Source of the DNA: Oryza sativa Japonica Group
Taxonomy: Eukaryota; Streptophyta; Magnoliopsida; Poales; Poaceae
DNA length: 64,000 nt
Assembly (NCBI RefSeq): GCF_034140825.1
Contig: NC_089037.1
Location: 27,295,501-27,359,500 of the forward strand
Direction of reading: 5' to 3'
A program made the translations under genes and the position numbers. Of this stretch, positions 1 through 10,864 are shown piece after piece. The notes beneath the pieces are model-generated. The model was not told where the DNA came from. It saw only the letters and a list, made by a program, of their open reading frames with translations, and ran no database searches. Numbering within the stretch: the first letter of the stretch is position 1; each line of letters starts with the position of its first letter.

Positions 1-1730
1 CTACTAGCACTAAATATATGTTTAATTGAATTAATAAGCTAGAAACTCAATTTGTTTTTCGTTGCAACACACAGGCTCTTGGTTAGTATCTAGAAATGTA
101 GGGAGGCTAGTATCTAGAAATGTAGGGAAGAAACTAAGTTTACAGTGGGCTGTGATGAAAGTGCTTTTAGGCCATTCACAGTACAAGATATTACTACGAG
201 TAACCTCATAGTGCTATTAGGATAAATACACGGGTTCTCAAATCATTTTTCCCCACAGTGCAAAGTAGCTCTAGACGTGTTTCAATTTTGCATATCAGGC
301 CTTGCTATTTCCTATTTTAGCTCATATTTTGTAATTTGCAGGCAATCCAATATTTTACACCAAACACCCTAAAAATTAGAAAAAAAACATTCACCCACCC
401 ATCCTCCTAGTCATCCCTGTCACGCTCTCCCCCACCGCTCGTCGCGCAACTCTTCCTCCAGCGTTGGCGCCAGTCTCCCTCTACCTTCCGTAGGGCGCCA
501 GTCTCCCTCTACCTTCCGCCGGCACCACACCTATCCAACTCCTTGATGGGGCGCTGTTGTCTACCCCCTCCCCTCCCACCTCGTGCAAATTTGGCACGTG
601 GTTTGCCGGATCGGGCCTCGGACAGTAGTGGTGTTAGCTCAATGATGGCGGCAAGGGCAGCTCGACGATGGCGGCAGCAACATCTCGAAGTTGACGGCGG
701 TGGCCACTCCGTGTCACTGAGCTAACCGGATTTGGCCTCCAGAGGAGGCGACGACAACTCGACGACGATGGCAGCGGGATCTCCCTTCACTCGCTTCGTC
801 TACTTTGTTAGATTTGGTTGAAGCTTTGACGACATCGGCAAAGGAAGTTCAAGAAGGGACCTTCCTATTGAAAAAATCTGATAATTTTTGACATGGTTCG
901 CATGTCCAAGTGAAGGCTCGCGCTCCTCACTAGGGCACAACCCATGCCAACGTGGCTTAGAATCTCCAAGGTGGCGAGATAAGGCCAAACGCCACCTCAC
1001 CGCACTGTGACCGCTTCATATTCCCTTATATGCTTGGACTTTTTTTAATTATTAAATCACCAGATTGAATCATTATTTACTTTAAATTATGATAGTAAAC
1101 AAAATTAAACCGATGGAAGGAAATGAGTCGACTAGCCAGGAAAAAACATGTCTACATCATAATTCTTATCTCCATTTCTACTGATTGCATTGTCACCATG
1201 GCAAATACACACCCTCTTTAATTTGTTCCAAGATATAGCAAACTAGTACAAGATGTGATACATGCTAATACTACGAATCATGATAAGAGCTTTATATTGC
1301 TAACTTGCTATATTTTAGAATGGATGGAGTAACCATTTCTTGTCTCTCATCGCATCAGTGCCAAATCCTTATGGCATTGTGTAAAACAATGAATTGGTCT
1401 TGCGAAATCATCGTTTCCAGAACATATTATAAGCAAAACAAGATATACATTACCTAGAAAAAGAAATAATAATTTATATATATAAACAAAACATGTCGCT
1501 CCTAAAAATTACCCATTAGGAAGGGGGAAAACAAGATTTATCGTCGCAAATCAGATTATACTCCTAAAATGCTGATAGTATTAAAAGAAATAAACGGAAC
1601 TAAATTAAGATAGCTTACAAGAAACATAAAGAAGAAACGGAACTAGATTAAGACAGCTTGAACGGTTATTTGATAGTAGCAAACAATTTTTATATTAAAA
1701 AAAGAGAACGGCTTGATCAGAACTCCAAAG
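1..1730. other. Intergenic DNA with short tandem duplications
   Basis: No gene is recognised here. A 24-base unit (TAGTATCTAGAAATGTAGGG core) is repeated head to tail at about 84-131. A second unit of about 27 bases (GCGCCAGTCTCCCTCTACC core) is repeated at about 468-520. The GC-rich stretch 400-780 with short open frames looks like transposon interior rather than a gene, but no terminal repeats were found to prove it. Two near-identical stretches at about 1590-1660 (GGAACTAAATTAAGATAGCT-like) are another small duplication. Confidence 0.5.
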
Positions 1731-1894
1731 TGAGCAGGCATTTTTGTTTCGCAGCTCAATCATCTTGCAAACACAAATGCTATCTTCGCCAGATCACCAT
1801 GGATCCATCATCCATTTGACATATTATCCTGTATATATATTGCAGCAGAGCGATCAATGTGTCTTCCAGAATAATTTGTTCTTCTCAAGCACCA

Positions 1895-4247
1895 TCACAT
1901 CCAGCACGGTGTATATGGAAGAGACACACCGGTGAAACTTTTGTTGGATAAAATTTCCTCGCAGCTGCTGACCAGAGGTAACTTGCCCAAGATCTCCATC
2001 TTTGAGGTCTTCAAATGGTAGGCTAGTCCAGTCTGCATCGCTTCACATAAGAAAACAATCTCCTTGTACGGATGGAATCCGAGAACATCGATGTTCCCAT
2101 GGTATCCATGATAGAACATTGGGATCGGCGGTTGTGGAAAATTACCAAATCCGAGGGCATTATTATCAACGTTTCCATGGTATCCCTGGAAGATCGTTGC
2201 TGGGAGCCTGTACTCAGGAACATTACCGCGATGATCGCTGTCATCGTCGCCGTCGGAGCTCCATTCGAAATCGATCTCTTCGTCATGTTCCTTGCGAAAT
2301 GTAGTACTGTCCTTCTTATCAAGATCTTGCAAGAGCATCCATCGGCGGCGAGTTTGCCGGGGAAACACGGAATCGAGGTTGTTTTCGTGCTTCGGCACCC
2401 ACTCCATTTCGTCGCACGATTCGTTGAGAACCCAAACCTGAAGCGAGCGTGGCTTTGTGATCAATGCAAGGTACACGCCCTTCTCTGACCTCCCTAGACA
2501 GAAATGCGAGTGGCCATTCGACCTAACCGTTGGCATTTTAATCACTTGGTACTTATCATCTGACAAGGAAAACCTGCAGAATCAAATAATCGAAAGAAAA
2601 TATGATATCAACAAATCACCCATAACTTGAGTAATAACATTTTTGTTTCACTAATATAATAGAGGATGTAATATACTGCTCTCTCCATCCCAAAATATAA
2701 CAACTTTTAGCCATCACGATTTATCTCAAAATTTAACAATTTCTCCACCAACATTCTCTTTCTAACCAATCACAACCCTTCACCATTCACTTCTACTTAC
2801 TTTATTAATAATCGTGTCTAACTCTAAAACTTCTTATATTCTGGGATGAAGAGAGTACCTTATTTTTCAAAATGTATAAGGCTGTTAACTTTTTATACCG
2901 CGTTTGACCATTTGACTTATTCAAAAATTTAGTATAAATATCTAAAAGTATAAGTTAAGATTACTTTTTCTTAATGAAAAAGCAGGTCATAACAAAATAA
3001 ACAATACTCCCTCCATATACTTTTGATAGACATATTTCATCTTGACACACAGACCAAGAATAAGTAATTATATTTATCATCCATTTAAACATGTTACTAG
3101 TAATTCCTTGTAAATAAGCGATTCATTAATATTTACATTTCTCAATGCCCATGTAGCCAATCATGTGTGGAAGAATGGGGAGTCACGCATTAAATTTGAG
3201 AAAATCATTAAGATGATAGGTTGTTGGATTGAAATATGCCTATCAAAAATAAACTTTTCATATTTGGAAATATGACCATCAAAAGTAGATGGAGAGAGTA
3301 TTTATCTATATATATCTTTTAATAAAACGAATGATGAAGCATTATGCGAAAAGTCAATAAATTTTAAAACGAAGGGAGATCATGTAATAAATGGTTTACC
3401 TCATGATAAAATATGTTTTGTAATGCACGTAGAGTGCTCCTTGCCAGTAGACGGCTTTGCACTTGTGACCTGAAAAATCCATCCGCATGTCGGCGATCGT
3501 CGTCCTCGCGGCTTCCCCTTGCCGATGGAAGGTCCTCTCCTCCCACCGCCCGGTGCTCGACGAGTACACGTCTAGGGTTTGCAGCGATGGCGGCCACTCG
3601 GAGAACTCGTCCAGGAGGACGCGTTCCTCGCCCGACGACGACGACGTGCCAGAGCCCGGCGGCGGGAGGCAGCAGCTGCACGCGCTGCATCTGCGGCGGA
3701 AGCAGGTGACGGAGAGGACCTCGTAGCGGGAGGAGGCGGCGGGGTCGTAGGCGAGGAAGTCGGCGGGGAAGGTGCTGGCGCCCATCCGCGGCGGGCGGCG
3801 CGGGGGCAGCGGGGGCGAGCACCACCGCGTGGCCGGGTTGACGACGACGATGGCCGGGCGGTGGGTGTCGGGGTCGGGGTCGCCGCCGAGGAGGAGGAGG
3901 CCGTTGCAGTGGTCGTGGATCTCGTGGCGGCCGGGTGGTGGTACGGGTATATCGCCGCCGGCGGTGACGGCGGGCAGGAAGTGGAGGCTGCCGGAGATGG
4001 AGGAGGGGCGGCGGGCGAAGAACCTCGGGACGTGGCGGGAGGCGGAGGCGGTGGACTGGTGGCCGATGTAGATCCCGGCGAGCGAGCGCGGGAGGAGGCC
4101 CCCGCACAGCTGGCGGCGGCGGGCGTCGATGGCGGCGCGCCACGCCTTGGAGACGCCGCGGGACGCCGCGAGCGAGCGCGGGTCGAGGCGGACGAATACC
4201 TCCGCGAGCACGTCTTCGGGGAGCGCCGCCACCGCCGCCGCCGCCAT
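1895..4247 (-). CDS. F-box protein, two exons (rice-type F-box family)
   Basis: Predicted substrate-binding subunit of an SCF ubiquitin ligase; the target is unknown. Exon 1 is 4247-3400 and exon 2 is 2573-1895. The donor reads ATGAG|GTAAACC and the acceptor CTGCAG|G. The splice falls inside an Arg codon (AG|G) and joins FIMR to FSLSDDKYQVIKMP, giving about 508 residues. The F-box lies near residues 9-45 (LPEDVLAEVFVRLDPRSLAA, then KAWRAAID), where SKP1 would bind. The rest has the usual rice F-box landmarks: HDHCNGLLLLGG, VNPATRWC, and in exon 2 YLALITK, LQVWVLNE and ILGFHPYKE-like motifs. The second intact copy at 17367-19230 has the same intron at the same codon and phase, which supports the model. 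No strong TATA box was seen; an AT-rich stretch lies near 4302-4312. I infer function from family only. Confidence 0.88.
2676..2855. mobile_element. Stowaway-like MITE in the F-box intron
   Basis: About 180 bases bounded by TA. Its ends are inverted: CTCTCTCCATCCCAAAATAT on the left and ATATTCTGGGATGAAGAGAG on the right. It lies in the intron of the F-box gene at 1895-4247. TA target duplication and CTCYCTCC-type termini are typical of Tc1/mariner-derived Stowaway elements. The termini are not perfectly aligned (about three extra bases on the left). Confidence 0.6.
3007..3298. mobile_element. Stowaway-like MITE, 292 bp
   Basis: Flanked by TA on both sides (3005-3006 and 3299-3300). The inverted ends read CTCCCTCCATATACTTTTGA and TCAAAAGTAGATGGAGAGAG. 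It is in the intron of the F-box gene. A second copy of the same family, in opposite orientation, is at 34530-34817; they share internal text around the CATGTAGCCAATC stretch. Confidence 0.8.
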
Positions 4248-4389
4248 CGCCTCCGCACTCGTCGATCGATCTCGATCGGTGGAGTCGATTTTGATGGGAC
4301 GCCGTATTTATTGCCGAAGGGTTCGACGGGATCGAGGCGTGGCGATCTTGATCGACTCATCGGTGCCGTCGGTTTAGGAAAAGGGTAGT

Positions 4390-4908
4390 AGGGTGCTTAG
4401 GAAAAGGGGAAAAAAAGGCTCGGTGGGGAGGAATTTTTATTATTTTTTAACTTTATATAATTGTTAATTTGAAAAATAGACCATCTTCAAATTTATTTCT
4501 AAATCTGAACTTCTTTATCACGTCATCCCGCCTAAAGTAATTGGCGTGGCAAGACAACGCTGACCCGCCATATCGCGAAATAACGTTGCCATGACAAAGT
4601 GGCGTGGTAAAATAATACTGGTATGATAATAGTTAGTGTGGCGTGACAACGTTATTTTGCTATGTCAATTTTTCTAGCATGGCTAAAAGGTTTAGATTTA
4701 AAAAATAAGTCTCGGTATGATTTATTTTTAAAATTAAAAATTAAAAAGAAATTCTTTTTTAAAAAAATCGATGGGCGCTGTCTTCGGATGCTTGGGTGCA
4801 GTCCAATAATCTGAAGAAAAATAATCTTGTATTTTTAGATTCTCATTAGTTGTTTCTTGGAATTTTAAGTTTAATTTCCAAACAAGACATTAATCTAGTA
4901 GGAAAGGA
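4390..4908. other. Intergenic AT-rich DNA between F-box copies
   Basis: No gene is seen. The middle (about 4540-4690) repeats short GGCGTGGCAAGACAACG-like phrases, which suggests an old decayed repeat. The second exon expected for the adjoining F-box pseudogene was not found here. Confidence 0.45.
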
Positions 4909-7900
4909 TTATTGATTACCCAATAATAAAATTTCTTTGGCATTGCACATGAAGTGCTCCTCACCAGTACACACCATATTGGAATATTGGATGATCGAAC
5001 CAAAATTATCCGGCCTTAGGCTGGAGATTGTTTCCTGCAGCCTCTCCTTCTCGGAGGAAAGATCTCCCACTTCCAAGTTCTTGATGAGAAACGTGTAGGA
5101 CGAGCTGCGACGGTGGCCATACAGAATCATCCGGATCGATCTCCGTTACGTTTGGCTGTCTGTTTCATGAACCGATTGTTTGGTTCTCTCTTGGGCATAT
5201 GAACCGGGGATTAATATGAACACCTCGAAGTGGTGGGACACGGCATGATCGAATAGGGATACCAGCGGACTAACCCGCAAACCCGTTTATAGATAAAATT
5301 AGTGAGCAACCCGCGGGTTGACTCGCAGGTTACCTACTAATGGGTTTATCGGTTGACTCACTTGCATTTTTACGACGCGGCAAGCCGAGCCATAACATGA
5401 AAATCCACGGGTTATTTTTTATTTAACATATAAGTAGGTCCGTGGATCGGTCCGTGTTCATCCCTAGGGTCAAACACGGCGTACTTGTGTTCGATGTCTT
5501 CTTTCGCGGCCGCTGCCCACCGGCGTGGTCGGTGTGTAGTAAGAGGAGGCCGTCGCAATGGTCTTGGACGGACCAGTACCACTACCAGACGTCTTGTGTT
5601 GGGAGGGCAAGTAGTCGAGCTTGCCGTTGATCAGTTGTAGCGCCCGTTCCGTCGTGGCGCCTAGCGGGAAAACTATCTCTTAAAAACCCTAATTGCGAAA
5701 TATGTTTCCTTGCTTGTTGTCTAGTGTCCGTGCCATCTCAGATCTCAAATCCCTCCGCAAAAGTCTATCTTGCCTCCCTCGGGTTCGATGGGCCAAATTC
5801 CTCTCGGCCTATCTCTCCCTCCCTCCCCATCTCTCTCTCTTTCTCCCTCTCCCCCGCTCTGCCCGTGCGCTGCACACGCGTGCGCGTGAGCCACGCCGAG
5901 CTGAGCGCCCTCCGCCTTCGCCGCCGCTTCCCGCCGATGCCGCCCAAATCGCCGCGCCGCCCGCGCGCGCGCGCCGTGGTGGCCGACCGGCCAGTCGCCG
6001 CCGCCGTCAGCGCCTGCTGCGCCTGCCCCGCGTCTGCCGCCCGTGTCGCCGCTCCGTTCCAAACCGCCCCGCCGTCATCGCCGTCGTCATCGACTCGGCC
6101 CCGCCTCTCCCCGCGCGTGCCTCCAAGGGACGGAGGCAGAGCTTGCCCCCCCCTCTACCGCATCTCCCTCTCCCTCCTCCTTTTCCCCAAAGTGGCAAGG
6201 AGGCAAGCCCCCTTTCTCTCCCCCCTTTTTCCCTTTTCCCTCCCGCCGGCGTCATCCCCCCTGTCGCCGCTTTGGCCGCGACCGCCGAGCGCTAGCCCTC
6301 TCCCTTGACCGCCCAAGGTCGGTTTCCAAATCGACATTGCCGCCCTTTAAACCCAGGCGCCCTCCCTTCCTCTTTCCCCTCCCAATCTTCCCCGTTTCTC
6401 GCCCGCGCCATTGCCGTCCCTCTCGCCGACCGCCGCCGTCACGTGTGCCGAAGGAGTCGGTGCGCGTTAGGACGCGGAAGGGGACTCCGGACGCACCCTC
6501 TCCTTCCTCTTCCCCGGCCTGAGGCCGGAGAGATCACTCCCGCGCCGTCGGCCCCTCGTCACTGCGCCCCGTCCCGCATGGTAGTGCATCCCTCCGTTCT
6601 CCCTCCTCGCTCCATCTCTTCTCCTTAGCTTTGAGTAGCCGCTCGAGTAGTACCCTAGTAGCTAGCTGGCGCCGCCCCGACTGCTGCCGTCGCTCGCCGT
6701 GTGCTCGCCGCCGTCGCCGCCCGAGCTCGGAAGCGTCTCTCGTCGCCGGCCTCCCTCGATGCGTTTCCTCCTAATCCGGCGCAAGGGGTGGGTTCCCGTA
6801 GCCGCGTAGATGCTCTCGCCACCGGGAATCGGCCCCTCGTGACCTCATCGCCATTTCCCCCTTCTCCCGTCGCCGGTTGCCGCCATCGCAATCCGCCGCC
6901 GTCGAGCATCCCCCGGCGAATCCGAGCCGTTGGCTCGTCTCCCCTCGTCCTTTGCAATATCCCGGTGTGCTCGCCTTCACCTATATCGCCATGGTTCGCT
7001 CCGCCGCTCGCCGCTGTCGTCCGCCGTCCGTTCCGGCCGGCGTCGTCGTCTACCTCCCGCCGGCCCACGTGGCAGCCACGTAGGCGCCACGTCGGCGCCA
7101 CCTCGGCCGCGACCGGGTCAAGCAGACCCCGGTCCGCCGCTTCCCTCCGCCCCCTCGCGCGCGCGGTCCACCGCGAGCCGTGAGGCTGCGCGTGGGCCCG
7201 CCACACCGCGTCCTCCGCGAACCGCGCGCATGCGCCGCGCCTCCCTCCCCAAACCTTAGCACGCCCCGCGTGCACCTCGCTCACGGTGAGCCGAGTCGCC
7301 GACAAGCGGGACCCACCCGGGACCACGCGGGATAGACCCGGCCCACCGGCTCACTCTCTCTCCCCTCCCAGCCCGCGCGCACGCCTTGGGCCGCCTTCTT
7401 GGGCCGGCCGGCCCATTAAGCTCGGCCGAGCCGCCCCTTTCGCTCGGGCCGCGCCCTAGCCGCCTGAGGGAAGTCTAATTTCCCTCCCTCCTTCTTTTCT
7501 TTTCTTTTTCTTTTTCAAAAAGGATTTAAATAAATCCTTTTTCCTTTAGACCAAAAATCCAATAATCTTAGAAATTCAATATCTTCCCAACCGTAAGTCT
7601 GTTTGACTCCGTTCAACTTCCAAAATTCCTCAAATCTTGAGATCTATCTAATGGCACGCTTAGAGGTCAATAATAGGGCTTTATTTTCGCCGTTTGTGAG
7701 TTGTTCCGTTTCGCGTGTAGTTTCGGAGCCCGAAGACCCACAGTGCGAAGATTTCGAGGATCAAGCTCAAGATCTCGAGCGAGGCAAGCCACCCTTGAAC
7801 ATCCTGAGCCTAAATTTGAACTTAATTATGTTGCTTGAAAAATATTATGCATTGATAGGATCGCCCTTAATCTGTTTGCCCCGTCTGCAAGGCAGACCGA

Positions 7901-9396
7901 TGGGCCTACCTAGCTTATTGCATCTGATCCTTCCTTTGTTAATTGTTATACCATGTTCCCTTGTAACCACCTAGTTGCGCCTCGGTAATCGTGCACTCTG
8001 CACGAGTATTGACGGTCGCCTCAAACTTAAAATCTGAGAAACATCTTGGGTAAAACTTGGGTTTTACAGAAGACTTAGAAAACCCGACACCTGGGTCGGT
8101 GCTTGCGAACTAAATGAATTTCCAAAATCGCGGACCGGGGAACGTACCAGGTGTACGGTTTTCCGCTCTTGCACTTAAGGACCGTTTCCTTGGAATTTCA
8201 TCCGAACATAAGACAAGTGCGACCACATGGGTGGAATGGGACACCCCTGGCTGAGTAACTAGCTAAACGGGGGAGCCATGATGCCAAGAGACATGTGGAT
8301 TCAATGGGGTGGTGTCGGGGAGAACCCCCGGGTTTCCTGGCACAGTATGGTCTGGGACCTAACCTGTTGTTGGTCTGGGACCCCTCTCGTTGGCATATGG
8401 TGAACCTGTGTCGGCTTTCGAAATGCCTTGTCATGAAAGCCTTAAGGTCTCTAGTCGTGGCCGTTCTGCACGGGCTGGATGATCCGGGTTAGTAATGCCG
8501 TGTGGGTAAAGTGTACCCCCTCTGCAGAGGTTATTAAACTGTTCGAACAGCCGTGCCCACGGTCATGGGCGGATGTGAGGTGATTCCTAGCGTAGTTTTG
8601 TTTGACTACTGCTTTGTGAAATTTGCTGATGTGGTTTGGGTTTGATGTTTTGAAAATCTGCGGCTGATGAGATCAGCCAGGCCCGGGTGGTTTGAGAAGC
8701 ACTCACTTAGTTGTTTCAGAAAAGAGTTTAAATAAAATCAATTGCAAAAACAACAGCCTTTCCTTGAAGCCTGCATTAAACACTTATTTCCCATGGCTTG
8801 CTGAGTACTCCCGTACTCACCCTTGCTCTATATAAATAATCCCCCCCAGTTGCTGAGGAAGATGAAGCGGATCCCGCTGACGAGGAGTTCTTCCAGGAGC
8901 AAGCCGGCTACGATGAGTTTTAGGGTTTCGGCCTAGTTCCCAAGTCGCGCCTGTGATGTGTGGTCCAAGTCTTGGCTTTCGCTTCCCTTTTATAATGCAG
9001 TTGTGAGCTCGGGATCTGTCCGTAACCCAACATGACTATACTCCTACTCTATAATAAAAAGACCTCTGTTGCTGTGATATTCTGTCTTCCTGTGATACCA
9101 GCACTGTTTCCTGGGACTGGTATCGATTAACAGGTTAATTTGGAGCGTCACGGGCTAGTCCCGCTCGGGGCTAGTTCGAGGCGTGACATCAGTGGAGGAG
9201 GGCGGGAGAAGATCTCCGGTTGTCTGTGGCAGTAGAAGTTGATGAAGATGCCAGCGAGCGAGAGAGTGGGAGGAGGTCCGCGCGAAGCAGGTGGCGTACA
9301 GGCCAAGCCTTGCGGACGCGGCGGGATACCGCGAGCCAGCACGTCGTCGGGGAGCGCTGCCGTCATGTCGTCGTCCGATTCCGACGGCTCTATCAC
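4909..9396 (-). pseudogene. F-box pseudogene split by a solo LTR
   Basis: This is a decayed third member of the local F-box family. The 5' part (about 9396-9194) shows LPDDVLA then SLAGIFINFYCHRQPEIFSRPPP, matching the SLAGFFLNFSCHDYSEYFSRP region of the copy at 18403-19230. The 3' part (5635-4909) resumes with LINGKLDYLPS, matching LITGKLDFLPS, and runs to GEEHFMCNAKE, the end of exon 1. Between the two lies a 3.55-kb solo LTR flanked by the 5-base repeat TCAGT. The pseudogene also lost about 40 bases of the F-box core, including the MITE-free LxxRW segment, and is out of frame there. The usual donor ATGAGGT is changed, and no exon 2 was found downstream. The coding remnant is unlikely to make an F-box protein. 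Confidence 0.85.
5636..9188. mobile_element. Gypsy-type solo LTR, 3.55 kb
   Basis: The segment begins TGTAGCGCCCG and ends GGCGTGACA (TG...CA). It is flanked by a perfect 5-base duplication TCAGT (5631-5635 and 9189-9193). No internal coding region or second LTR is present, so it is a solo LTR, the product of LTR-LTR recombination. The phrase CTTGCTGAGTACTCCCGTAC near 8798-8817 and the very long size resemble grass Gypsy LTRs such as rice RIRE3/RIRE8; the family name is my inference. Open frames inside it, such as those at 5693-6308, are not genes. Confidence 0.87.
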
Positions 9397-9469
9397 CTCC
9401 TTCGGGTTGCTTTGCTTTGTTTGCTGCTCGCTCGCGCTCGCCGCCGCGGAGATCGAAGTGAAAATTCGG

Positions 9470-9807
9470 GTAAATCACCTCCTTCTAGCAATCAAGGAGG
9501 GTTGTCTGTTGGCCTTCCGATGGACTCTCCTTCCTTTTTCCTTGGAGATAGACTGCCTGGAGGCGTTGAACATGAATTCAGGCTAAGGAGAGAAATCTAT
9601 CGGAACTAGCCTTCCTAGTCAGGGAGGTGCGTGACCTCCTGTCCGGAAACAGGGAATTTCTGCTCAGGAAGACTAACCGAGACCAAAATCTTGCTGCTCA
9701 TGTCTTAGCAAATAAAGCTAGGTGCGAAGTCATATCAAAAGTTTGGGTTGGTTCTGAGTGTGATGCTTTATCACAAATTGTAATGAATGATTATATTCCT
9801 GAGTAAT
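9470..9807 (+). pseudogene. RNase H-like (RVT_3) remnant, LINE-derived
   Basis: Two adjoining frames read like the C-terminal RNase H-like domain common in plant LINEs and their host-gene relatives. The first (about 9473-9586) contains LLAIKEGCLLAFRW and LEIDCLEAL, matching the usual A-x-x-E-G-L-x-x-A and E-x-D-x-x-x-x-V/L pattern. The second (about 9607-9805) reads REVRDLLSGNREF then RDQNLAAHVLANKA, matching the R-x-x-N-x-x-A-x-x-L-A motif. The two are in different frames, so the copy is broken. It sits just upstream of the F-box pseudogene's start, on the opposite strand. Confidence 0.6.
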
Positions 9808-10031
9808 TGATTCCCTTTCCCCGCAAAAAAGAAAGGGTAAATCCCCGCTTGAATTTGAATCGGAGGCGGAGATGGAGCCTGACCCGCAACAGGCCAAGAT
9901 CCGTCAGGGCCCATCTATCAAAGCCAGGTGGCGGCCCAGCCTCCTCCAAGCACTTTGCGGTGTTGGGCTGGGCTGGACTGGGCGTGGATTGGGCTTCTAG
10001 CCCAACACCCGGGTGGGGTGGACGTGGACCC

Positions 10032-10037
10032 CACGTG
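10032..10037. promoter_or_regulatory. G-box (CACGTG) upstream of the FYVE gene
   Basis: A palindromic CACGTG lies in the GC-rich region before the probable transcription start of the FYVE-protein gene. bZIP and bHLH factors bind this core in plants. Whether it is used is not known. Confidence 0.4.
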
Positions 10038-10864
10038 TCAGGCCACTACCTCTCTCCTCCGTCTTCCTTCCCCTCGCGTCTCCCTTCTCCTCCTCCCGCA
10101 TCCCCCCTCTCGCCGCCGCGTTCTCGTCGTCGCCGGTGGCCGCCGCCTCGCTGCTCCCCCGCCCCCCTCCCCCGCCCGCCCGCGGCGCTGGACCTGTTCC
10201 GACTACTAGAGAGGGCCATCGCGTCCTCCTCGATCCTCCACTGCCCCTAGTTTTGGCCGCTCGGTCCTCCGGTCCTCCCAGAGTCGTCTCCGGTGGTCCC
10301 CCGAGTTCAAGTGGCAGCGGCGGCGGCGGCGGCGGCCGTATAGACTTCGTCCACGAGCACTTCGCAAGGTGATTGGATCGAACTCGCGCAGGTTTTTTGG
10401 TTTGCTTCTCTTTGAGAAATTGCTGCTCCACATCGTCGGCTACATCGTTGGGTTACTTGGGTACATCCGGGAACCCACGAAGTCGATCTGTGCCGCCACC
10501 GACCGGAGCAGCCTCGATCTGTGCCGTCCGCCGCCGCCGTGACTTGGCCAGGCTCGATCTGCGCTGCTGCCGCCACCGTTGGTTGTTGGGGATTGATCTG
10601 CTCCGAACAAGCTATTAGTACTGATAGCTTAACATAAGCTTATGATTTACTTTCGTGGTGATTTAAATCGAATAGTTGATGGGCTGGCCAGTGTCCTATG
10701 AGGATTTGAGGATGACCTTATGTCTTTCATGACTAGCCATGATATATGATTATCATATATATAATTTCATGACTAGATTTGAGGTCCTTATCTTGAAAGG
10801 CAAATTTAATCATGTGAAGTTCTTGCTGTTTGCAGGTGGGAGAGTTCTCTTCGTACTTGTAAAC

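Noticed and set aside
3572-4388. Long open frames on both strands overlapping F-box exon 1 (260-270 codons)
   Set aside because: They are off-frame readings of GC-rich coding DNA. Only the frame with LPEDVLAEVF and the conserved splice makes a known protein.
5693-7326. Several open frames of 100-220 codons
   Set aside because: They lie inside the Gypsy solo LTR, give Pro/Arg/Ser-rich low-complexity products, and have no domain.
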